From NCBI GenBank assembly GCA_958295815.1, contig OY282374.1, forward strand, positions 4,926,682-4,990,681: DNA of 64,000 nucleotides, read 5' to 3'. Positions 53,253 to 60,451 of this stretch are shown here, in pieces. Within the stretch, counting starts at the first letter, position 1; each line of letters begins with the position of its first letter. Under the pieces are notes generated by a model, which worked only from the letters and a program-made list of their open reading frames with translations, had not been told where the DNA came from and did no database searches. This DNA comes from Candidatus Poribacteria bacterium (GTDB lineage: Bacteria > Poribacteria > WGA-4E > WGA-3G). The position numbers and the translations under genes were made by a program.

Positions 53253-53291
53253 TTTCAATAACCAACAGCCAAAACCCAAAAGCATACAAAG

Positions 53292-54389
53292 ATGGAATCT
53301 AAAACAGTATACAAAGACCTTATTCGCCCAAACATCGCAGATATGGCACCTTACACGACCATCGTGCCGTTTGATATACTTAGTCAACGTCTCAACAAAT
53401 CCCCTGAGGACATTATCAAACTCGATGCGAATGAGAACCCGTACGGGCCCTCACCGCGCGTATACCAAGCGTTAGCGAACGAAACCTATTATCACATATA
53501 TCCAGATCCCGCCAGCACATCGCTCCGTCATGCGTTGAGCCAATACACAGGTATTGATGCAACCCACATCGTCGCTGGACACGGTGCGGACGAACTGATT
53601 GATCTCATAATTAGGTTATTTATCGCGCCCGGCGATGCGGTCATTAATTGCCCGCCAGCGTTCGGAATGTACCGTTTCGATACGGAACTCAACGGCGGAA
53701 GACTAATCGATATTGCGCGAAAAGAGGACTTTTCGTTAGATCTTGAATCGGTGATTGAATTCACTAACAGCGACAAAAACGTTAAAACGATTTTTATTAC
53801 AAGCCCAAACAATCCTGACGGCAGTATACTTGATGATGCATGTCTTCGGGAGCTGCTTCAGCTGCCATTGATTGTTGTGTTGGATGAAGCTTATATCGAA
53901 TTCGCTGGAGGAAGTCGGGTAGACTGGGTTTTAGAACATGAAAATCTGATTGTGCTTCGGACGTTTAGCAAGTGGGCAGGATTGGCAGGATTGCGAGTAG
54001 GATATGGTGTTTTTCCGCATTGGATGCTCTCGCATCTGTTGAAGATTAAGCAGCCCTACAACGTAAACGTCGCTGGGGCAGCAGCAGCATTGGCTTCCTT
54101 GTCAGATGTGCGTCAATTGCAGGAAAACGTTCAAAAAATTGTAGAGGAGCGTGAAAGGCTTTATCAAGCACTGCGGGAGTTTGACTTTTTGGAGCCGTAT
54201 CCGAGTCAAGCCAATTTCATTTTGGCGCGGGTCATCGGAAAGGATGCGGCGGAATTGAAAGCAACGTTAGCGGCACAAGGGATTCTCATCCGGTATTTTA
54301 ACACACCAGACCTAAGTAACCATGTCCGAATCAGTGTTGGCACACCCTTGCAAACGTCGGTATTATTGAAGGTGCTATCAACGCTGTAG
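53292..54389 (+). CDS. hisC: Histidinol-phosphate aminotransferase
   Basis: 365 aa. Transfers an amino group from glutamate to imidazole-acetol phosphate in histidine synthesis. Class I/II fold motifs are visible: LDANENPYGPSP, HGADELIDLIIRLF, TSPNNPDG, VLDEAYIEF, and the PLP-lysine region LRTFSKWAGLAGLRVGYG. The length is normal. No other his genes are adjacent, so it stands alone here and may also act on aromatic substrates, as some HisC proteins do. It ends 4 nt before the convergent ispH stop. Confidence 0.9.
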   Translation: MESKTVYKDLIRPNIADMAPYTTIVPFDILSQRLNKSPEDIIKLDANENPYGPSPRVYQALANETYYHIYPDPASTSLRHALSQYTGIDATHIVAGHGADELIDLIIRLFIAPGDAVINCPPAFGMYRFDTELNGGRLIDIARKEDFSLDLESVIEFTNSDKNVKTIFITSPNNPDGSILDDACLRELLQLPLIVVLDEAYIEFAGGSRVDWVLEHENLIVLRTFSKWAGLAGLRVGYGVFPHWMLSHLLKIKQPYNVNVAGAAAALASLSDVRQLQENVQKIVEERERLYQALREFDFLEPYPSQANFILARVIGKDAAELKATLAAQGILIRYFNTPDLSNHVRISVGTPLQTSVLLKVLSTL

Positions 54390-54393
54390 AGAT

Positions 54394-55659
54394 TTAGAGA
54401 TCTTGCCCTTCAAAGGTACTATAGGGTTCCAAGGCGTCTTCAACAGAACGTGTTTTGGGAAACCACGCAACGATTTTCTGCAATACCTCATCAAGTAAGA
54501 CATCCGGACAAGAGGCACCGGCAGTCAGCACAATGTCAATAGGCGTTTCCAATTCTGGAACCTCGGTTGTCTGAAAAAGCCAATCTTCTGTAACCTGTAC
54601 TACCTTTGTTTCTAATTCAAGATGGCGAATCTGTTTAGGACTGATTAGTTCGTCTGCATTTCGGACGAAGTAGGTCGGGAGATGCTGTTGGCAAAGCTCC
54701 ACAAGATGGCTTGTATTAGAAGAGTTATATCCGCCGACGACAACCGCGACATTACCACCATCGGCAATGAGTGCGAGTGTGGCATCCTGATTTTCCTTTG
54801 TTGCGTAACAGAGGGTGTCTTTCGTATCAGCAAAGTGTGTGGACATCTCGGTATCCCCGTACGTTTTCCTGATAACCTCCCGCAGCAAATCTGCAATGGC
54901 TTCTGTCTCGGTAGCAAGCATCGTAGTTTGATTGACAACACCGATGCGTTTGAGATGAATGGTCGGATCGAAGCCTTCGGAGAAACGATCGGCAAATTTT
55001 TCAAAGAAGAACTCGGTGCTTTCTTCACCAGATATGACCTTTGCTAAAGCCTGCGCTTCCTCAAGGTCCCGCACAACAATGACCGGTGCGCTTGCTTGGG
55101 CATGCGAAAAGGTTGCCCGTGTTTCCTCATGATACCTTTTTCCGTGAATAACGACAGTGTAATCCTGTTTTCCAATATCTTCACTCCGCCGCCAAACCTT
55201 TTCAACAAACGGGCATGTCGTATTATAGGCGGTGAGGGTAACGCCTCGCTCTTTAAGAGACTGCTCCACCTCAAGCGTAGTGCCGAACGCAGGAACAATA
55301 ACGACATCGTCAGGCATCAAAATATCAAAAGGCAGCAACGACGTGCCAGCGGTATCCATCAGGAACTGCACACCGCGTTGCCTTAAGTTCTCGTTTACAT
55401 GTGGATTGTGGATAATTTCGGATAACAGGAAAATGCGTTTGTCCGGGTTTTCTGCAAGTGCCTGATAGGCGATTTCAATAGCATTCTCCACCCCGTAACA
55501 GAAACCGAAGTGGCGCGCTATTTTAAAGCGGACAGGCCCAAAATCCAATAATGTAGGCGAAAGATCTCGTTTCCGGATATCGATCTCTCGGCGTGCGTGT
55601 TTAACGACGGAAATGATCGGACTATGGTAGAAGTGAGGCAGTTTAAAAGTTCGAGGCAT
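54394..55659 (-). CDS. ispH: 4-hydroxy-3-methylbut-2-enyl diphosphate reductase, plant/cyanobacterial type
   Basis: 421 aa. Last step of the MEP isoprenoid pathway, using a 4Fe-4S cluster. Cluster cysteines are in HFGFCYGVENAI, NTTCPFVEKVW and GASCPDVLL; conserved IIHNPHVNE, IHGKRYHEETRAT, VVNQTTML and YNSSNTSHL are present. It is about 100 residues longer than the E. coli enzyme. The extra segment (EFFFEKFADRFSEGFDPTIHL) and the N-terminal extension resemble cyanobacterial and plastid IspH. A TTG 18 nt upstream (55677) is possible; ATG 55659 with GGAAG is preferred. It lies 164 nt after rpmH on the same strand. Confidence 0.93.
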   Translation of the reverse strand: MPRTFKLPHFYHSPIISVVKHARREIDIRKRDLSPTLLDFGPVRFKIARHFGFCYGVENAIEIAYQALAENPDKRIFLLSEIIHNPHVNENLRQRGVQFLMDTAGTSLLPFDILMPDDVVIVPAFGTTLEVEQSLKERGVTLTAYNTTCPFVEKVWRRSEDIGKQDYTVVIHGKRYHEETRATFSHAQASAPVIVVRDLEEAQALAKVISGEESTEFFFEKFADRFSEGFDPTIHLKRIGVVNQTTMLATETEAIADLLREVIRKTYGDTEMSTHFADTKDTLCYATKENQDATLALIADGGNVAVVVGGYNSSNTSHLVELCQQHLPTYFVRNADELISPKQIRHLELETKVVQVTEDWLFQTTEVPELETPIDIVLTAGASCPDVLLDEVLQKIVAWFPKTRSVEDALEPYSTFEGQDL

Positions 55660-55823
55660 TCGTGTTTTTTCTTCCAATGCAGGACGTGCAAATTTTCTGA
55701 TTGACTAAAAGTTTGTTCCTGAAATCAAGATCTGCGAATTGCCACTGTTAGCTTATTTGCATCACTCGCGGTGCGGTGAGTCGCTTCCGGTGCCTAAGTG
55801 CGAATCTTCCCTATTGGGTTAAT

Positions 55824-55958
55824 TTAGGCACTTAAGACTTTTCGTCCCTTCGCGCGGCGGCGCGCGATAGTTTGTCTTCCATACCGTGTAGACATTCGTT
55901 TACGAAAACCAAATTTATTTTTCCGTTTACGCCGACGTGGCTGATATGTGCGCTTCAT
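55824..55958 (-). CDS. rpmH: 50S ribosomal protein L34
   Basis: 44 aa, the usual length: MKRTYQPRRRKRKNKFGFRK, then RMSTRYGRQTIARRRAKGRK and VLSA. Basic throughout, with the family-defining KRTYQP start and RMST/ARRRAKGRK end. ATG 55958 has GGAGA about 7 nt upstream, and a promoter with a perfect TTGACA lies at 56072-56100. It is divergent from dnaA, the classical arrangement near oriC. The usual downstream neighbour rnpA is not seen; ispH follows instead. Confidence 0.97.
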   Translation of the reverse strand: MKRTYQPRRRKRKNKFGFRKRMSTRYGRQTIARRRAKGRKVLSA

Positions 55959-56071
55959 GAGCCTCTCCTTTTCTCTGTCGTGATGCCAAGCCAATAGCGG
56001 GCATTATGTTTCGTTTCCTATCTTATACCGTTAGTATCAGCTCGCTAAAAATCATCATATTTCGTTTTAAA

Positions 56072-56100
56072 ATGATACGTCATTTTTGAGCGTTTGTCAA
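56072..56100 (-). promoter_or_regulatory. rpmH: Sigma70-type promoter for rpmH
   Basis: Minus strand: TTGACA, a 17-bp spacer, TATCAT, about 115 nt before the rpmH ATG. Confidence 0.6.
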
Positions 56101-56231
56101 ATTTTTTACTGCTTTTTGTGTGGGAAACCTTCAGAAAATGATTTGACAAAATTTTAGTCCCGGTACAGAATATTTCACTAACGACCCCCATAATGCAGAT
56201 TTTCAAAACTGAAAAATTCGATAAAAAAATT

Positions 56232-56260
56232 TTGACATTTTCGCAAGAAAATGGTATGAT
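56232..56260 (+). promoter_or_regulatory. dnaA: Sigma70-type promoter for dnaA
   Basis: Perfect TTGACA, a 17-bp spacer, TATGAT, about 180 nt before ATG 56444. A second possible promoter (TTGACA at 56143, CAGAAT 17 bp on) lies upstream. The 485-bp rpmH-dnaA gap holds these and no extra gene. Confidence 0.65.
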
Positions 56261-56443
56261 ATTCTTACAATCAACTCTCAATAGCAAGTTTCGGTGGACT
56301 CAATCTCGTGGACACCTGACACAGAAAGCGTCCGAGAGAAGAGGGATCCCGAAATAGTACTTGACCTCAAGTAAAGTAGGGAGAGCGCGGCTTGTAAATA
56401 TTAATGGAAGACATATGGAGAATTTAGGTTAGGATTTACGCTC

Positions 56444-57823
56444 ATGCGGCAGACCCCGAATGAAATCTGGTTAGAAGTACTGGAAAAACTCAGCGATGCA
56501 GCGCGACAGGATGTCTATCTTCATCAAGCAGTTCCACGCTCAATTACAGCGGAAGCGTTGAACATAGTTGTCCCTTCTGCGTATACGCGTGCGCGGATCG
56601 AAGAACGATTTCGCTCTGATATCCAACGGGTGTTAGCCACATTAATTGGTGCGCAGTGTGCCCTTATCCTTACTGTAGACGAATCCACTTCCGATGAGAG
56701 CGAAAATCTTAGCGAGACACATTCCGAAGAATCGACCACCTCAAGCAACATTTCAGTTGACAGTCCTCCCGCCGCACCCCGCCGCGTTCATACAGGATTA
56801 AACCCGAATTATCGATTTAATAGGTTTATCGTCGGCTCCAGCAATCGCGTCTGCCACGCGACTGCCTTATCTGTCTCGGAGAACCCCGGGCGCGAGTTAA
56901 ATCCGCTCTTTATCTACGGTGAAGTGGGGTTAGGCAAAACGCACCTGTTGCATGCTATTGGCAATCGGCTCTCAGTGAACCAGCCTGAAAAGAAAGTGTT
57001 GTATGTTACATCAGAAACGTTTATGAACGAGTATGTGGAATCTATTGTTAATCGTACATCGGCACAAGGCTTTCGTACAAAATACCGCACCACTGACATG
57101 CTCCTCATTGATGACATACAGTTTTTGCAACGTAAAGAAGGAACACAAGAAGAATTTTTCAATACCTTCAACGACCTCCACATGAACTCAAACCAGATAG
57201 TTATGACAAGCGACCGACCGCCTGGTAATCTGGAAAACTTGGAGGAACGTCTCCGCTCACGCTTTGAGTGGGGTATGGTCGCTGAAATCGATCGACCGCA
57301 ATACGAAATGCGTATAGCGATCCTCCAACAAAAGTGTAAAGACCAAGGGATGACTCATCTTCCGAATGAAGTACTGAGTTACATCGCCGAAGTGGTCACG
57401 ACTAATATCCGGGAACTGGAAGGTACACTTGTGCGTCTTATAGCGCAGGCTTCAATACTTAAGGAGAACCTGAGCGTAGACTTTGCACGACAGATCCTTG
57501 GCGATGTCGGTCCATCCTCATCACTGCGCCAGCGAAAAACTGCTACAGCAAAGGGAATACAAACCGCTGTTGCCGATTACTTCGGTATTGATGCAGCTGA
57601 CCTTATGTCTCAGAAACGAACCAAGGAATTGGTACAACCTCGCCAAGTCGCTATGTATCTGTGCAGAGAACTGACACAAATGTCGTATTCAAATATCGCA
57701 CAAGCCTTCAATAGGGAAAATCATACGACTGTCATTCATGCCTGTAAGCAGATAGAAAAACTAATGGACGAAAGTGATGACGAGCGGGAATCAATTGTTC
57801 TGCTACTCGATCAGTTCCGTTAG
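56444..57823 (+). CDS. dnaA: Chromosomal replication initiator protein DnaA
   Basis: 459 aa. Domain I is at the N-terminus (NEIWLEVLEKLSD). A short acidic Ser-rich domain II (ESTSDESENLSETHSEESTT) leads to domain III: NPLFIYGEVGLGKTHLLHAIGN Walker A, LLIDDIQFLQ Walker B, and the sensor-region SDRPPGNLENLEERLRSRFEWG. Domain IV is the DNA-binding helix-turn-helix ending AFNRENHTTVIHACKQIE; the common G-x-R-D-HTTV reads FNRENHTTV here. It binds the boxes that lie directly downstream at 57932-58203. Confidence 0.97.
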   Translation: MRQTPNEIWLEVLEKLSDAARQDVYLHQAVPRSITAEALNIVVPSAYTRARIEERFRSDIQRVLATLIGAQCALILTVDESTSDESENLSETHSEESTTSSNISVDSPPAAPRRVHTGLNPNYRFNRFIVGSSNRVCHATALSVSENPGRELNPLFIYGEVGLGKTHLLHAIGNRLSVNQPEKKVLYVTSETFMNEYVESIVNRTSAQGFRTKYRTTDMLLIDDIQFLQRKEGTQEEFFNTFNDLHMNSNQIVMTSDRPPGNLENLEERLRSRFEWGMVAEIDRPQYEMRIAILQQKCKDQGMTHLPNEVLSYIAEVVTTNIRELEGTLVRLIAQASILKENLSVDFARQILGDVGPSSSLRQRKTATAKGIQTAVADYFGIDAADLMSQKRTKELVQPRQVAMYLCRELTQMSYSNIAQAFNRENHTTVIHACKQIEKLMDESDDERESIVLLLDQFR

Positions 57824-57931
57824 TCAGTTTTTTCGTCCCGTACTACCCAATTTCTGTATTTCAACGGCATAGTCGTACCTCGTTTACATGTCTAACGTTC
57901 TGTATTTTAATTTTGTGTTGCCTCCTAATCC

Positions 57932-58203
57932 TGTTGATAACATTGTTGATAACCTGTTGATAACTATGGAGCCATCCTGTTGATAACTTGTTGATAACTT
58001 GTTGATAACTCACATATTTTCCCTTTTTGTTGACAACCTGTTGATAAGTCGGAAAGTTATCCACAATCTGTCAACAGGGAGTTGTCAGTAGTTACAAGGG
58101 TTTAGAAGACTTATCCACTTATCCACAGCCCCTACTACTAATACTAATTTTAAGATTTCATATATATATCGTACTTAGTACAATTAATAGGGGTTGTGGA
58201 TAA
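57932..58203. other. oriC: Replication origin (oriC): phased DnaA-box array and AT-rich stretch
   Basis: Eight boxes of TGTTGATAA type (one is TGTTGACAA) lie in one orientation at 57932, 57944, 57955, 57978, 57989, 58000, 58028 and 58039, mostly 11 bp apart. They are followed by inverted boxes TTATCCACA at 58057 and 58119, the variant TTATCCACT at 58111, and TGTGGATAA at 58195. Between the last boxes lies an AT-rich segment with TATATATATC (about 58141-58190) suited to unwinding. It sits between dnaA and recF. No gene is present in 57824-58297. Confidence 0.9.
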
Positions 58204-58297
58204 CTAAGAAATTATTTAACAATACACGACAATGTTTTTGTTTTTGAACCCATAATGAGAGTTACGAACATTTTTTATCCGATTACATTTAAAACAA

Positions 58298-59620
58298 ATG
58301 CTATTGAATCATATCGTCTTACGTAACTTCCGTAACTATATCGACTGTGAAGTGCGTTTTTCCAAGCCGGTTAACCTGATCGTCGGCGGGAATGCCCAGG
58401 GAAAAACGAGTCTACTTGAGGCGATTTATTTCCTCTGTACTGCTGAATCTCACCGTGCCACGAGAGACGCCGAATTAATCCGGCATAATGCGCCTGGTTT
58501 TTACCTAAAAGGCGTGCTGACAAACAGCAGCGATGATGTGATAGCTCTTGAGGCGTCAAAGCGTGCACGTGGGCAATTCAGGTTGAAAAAGAATGGTGTT
58601 CTCCATACAAAACGCTCTGAGTGGATTGGACAGTTTAACGCCGTATTTTTTGCGCCGGAATCTTTAATATTGGTGAAAGGCGCACCAGCCGAACGACGGA
58701 GATTTTTGGACCTGCTGATTGCACAGATTGATAGCGATTACTTGCAGCATTTGCAAAAATATCAGTTAGTTCTTAAGCAGCGGAACGAACTTCTAAAGCA
58801 GGCTCGTACAGCTTTTGTCGATACAGCACAGTTAGATACTTGGGACAAACTTTTGCTCACACACGGTACTGTTATTACCATAAAACGTTTAGAAGTGTTT
58901 CACCAATTGACAGGCTACGCCATGAATAACCACCAAAAACTTACTGGTGGTGCGGAAAGCCTCGCATTGACGTATCGTTCCGCAACTATGCGGGACGATG
59001 CGTCAATGAATAGTGTAATGGACAGCCATTCAGAACTCATATCTACAAATGCAAATTCATTGGCGGAATCTGCGGTTGAACCGGTTACAGTCGCGATTGA
59101 AAGCGAGATTATAAAGCGATTTGGTGAGACGTTAAGTGCTTCACGCTCTGCAGACTTACAGAGGGGTACAACCTTAGTTGGACCGCATCGCGATGATTTT
59201 CTTATCGAGTTGGAAAATCAACCACGTCCTCTTTTAAGCGAGGAATCGTTACAGATTTCGGATAATAGTGGAGAAGAGATAACAGAAGATGAATATGAAC
59301 TCTCAACGGAAGAAATCGGAATCGGTCGAGAAGTCGCGCGCGCCTATGGATCACAAGGACAACAGCGGACTATCGCGTTGGCACTCAAATTGGCAGAATT
59401 AGAGTTGATTCGTGCCACAACAGGAAGGAATCCGATAGTGCTTCTGGATGACGTCACATCGGAACTGGATTACAAACGTATAGGTTATCTGCTCGGGGTA
59501 CTCCAAAATCTAAGTGCCCAGACCTTCATCACAGCAACACACGCCGAACCGCTCGTACACCATCTCCACGAACCCCACGTCCTAACTGTTGAGAATGCCG
59601 AAATAAATCCCCCCGCTTAA
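58298..59620 (+). CDS. recF: DNA replication and repair protein RecF
   Basis: 440 aa. An SMC-like ATPase that loads RecA at gaps. P-loop GGNAQGKTSLLEAIYFL (about 28-45), LVGPHRDDFLIEL, the ABC-type signature region YGSQGQQRTIALALKLAE, and Walker B VLLDDVTSELD. It is about 70 residues longer than typical (360-370): an acidic insert (about 310-345, ISDNSGEEITEDEYELSTEE) and a loop near 230-265 account for this. dnaN, usually between dnaA and recF, is absent here. Confidence 0.95.
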   Translation: MLLNHIVLRNFRNYIDCEVRFSKPVNLIVGGNAQGKTSLLEAIYFLCTAESHRATRDAELIRHNAPGFYLKGVLTNSSDDVIALEASKRARGQFRLKKNGVLHTKRSEWIGQFNAVFFAPESLILVKGAPAERRRFLDLLIAQIDSDYLQHLQKYQLVLKQRNELLKQARTAFVDTAQLDTWDKLLLTHGTVITIKRLEVFHQLTGYAMNNHQKLTGGAESLALTYRSATMRDDASMNSVMDSHSELISTNANSLAESAVEPVTVAIESEIIKRFGETLSASRSADLQRGTTLVGPHRDDFLIELENQPRPLLSEESLQISDNSGEEITEDEYELSTEEIGIGREVARAYGSQGQQRTIALALKLAELELIRATTGRNPIVLLDDVTSELDYKRIGYLLGVLQNLSAQTFITATHAEPLVHHLHEPHVLTVENAEINPPA

Positions 59621-59644
59621 TTTGAAGAGAAATTAAAAATTCAC

Positions 59645-59673
59645 TTAACAAAAACTAATGAATGTGGTATACT
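59645..59673 (+). promoter_or_regulatory. Sigma70-type promoter for the DciA-like gene
   Basis: TTAACA, a 17-bp spacer, TATACT, about 60 nt before ATG 59731. A hairpin-A relative (AGGGT-AGAA-ACCCT then CCTACA, 59688-59707) lies in the leader. Confidence 0.6.
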
Positions 59674-59730
59674 ATTAGTAAAGAGCCAGGGTAGAAACCC
59701 TCCTACAAAGAGCAGCTCTCAGAGGTCAAC

Positions 59731-60228
59731 ATGGAAAAAACGCAGAATCTACGTAATATCCTTGAGGAAGTCGCCCGGACGAAGCAGTTTGAACCCAAGA
59801 TACTTGAACAGAAAGTTTTCGACCTCTGGCGGAAATACTTCGGTGTGCCGCTCGGTACCAAAACAACGCCGGTATCGCTTTCGGACGGTGTCTTAAAAAT
59901 CTACACCGAATACCCACCTTATAGGAGAGAATTACTTTTTCTTAAACAGAAAATTATAGCCACCCTGAATGCAGAGTTAGAACAACCTATTCTGACAGAT
60001 CTTCAGATAGAATTACGCCAAGTGGAGACCATAACACCCGACGACCCAGAAGAAAAGCAATCCACCACCCGCCGCGGATCATCAGAGCAGTCTAGTCCTA
60101 AAACCGTTCATCGTACAACCCCCGAAGAATTAGAGCGGATTGAGCAGACACTTGCCAGTGTAACAGATACGAGACTGAAAAAATCGCTTCGTCAACTATT
60201 CATTACGCAGACCGAAGATACACCTTGA
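59731..60228 (+). CDS. DUF721/DciA-like protein
   Basis: 165 aa. The N-terminal half carries the DUF721 pattern: ILEQKVFDLWRKYFGVPLGTKTTPVSLSDGVLKIYTEYPPYRREL, then LKQKIIATLNAEL. In several bacteria this family (DciA) helps load the replicative helicase, and the gene often sits between recF and gyrB, as here. The C-terminal half is a charged linker and a helix (TPEELERIEQTLASVTDTRLKK). Its stop overlaps the -35 box of the gyrB promoter. Confidence 0.8.
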   Translation: MEKTQNLRNILEEVARTKQFEPKILEQKVFDLWRKYFGVPLGTKTTPVSLSDGVLKIYTEYPPYRRELLFLKQKIIATLNAELEQPILTDLQIELRQVETITPDDPEEKQSTTRRGSSEQSSPKTVHRTTPEELERIEQTLASVTDTRLKKSLRQLFITQTEDTP

Positions 60229-60253
60229 CAATAGCATGAAAATAGGGTATTCT
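60225..60253 (+). promoter_or_regulatory. gyrB: Sigma70-type promoter for gyrB
   Basis: Perfect TTGACA, a 17-bp spacer, TATTCT. The -35 box overlaps the DciA-like gene's TGA. The leader before ATG 60452 is about 190 nt; nothing else was recognised in it. Confidence 0.65.
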
Positions 60254-60451
60254 ATTTATTAAGAGCCTGCTGAGTGTCCAGTGGAATAAGGATATTCTAC
60301 CCGTAACACTGAAACCGTTTTATTCTTTTTTTCGTCATACTTAATATATATTATTTAAGAAAATTGTCCTAATCCATAGAATGTATTAATTCCAACCAAG
60401 ACCGACGGTTAATTCTATTCGGTCAACCATAGCGAGGTACCCTACTTAAAT

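Noticed and set aside
57932..58047. Eight short direct repeats, array-like
   Set aside because: They are 9-bp DnaA boxes beside dnaA, part of the replication origin, not a CRISPR or microsatellite.
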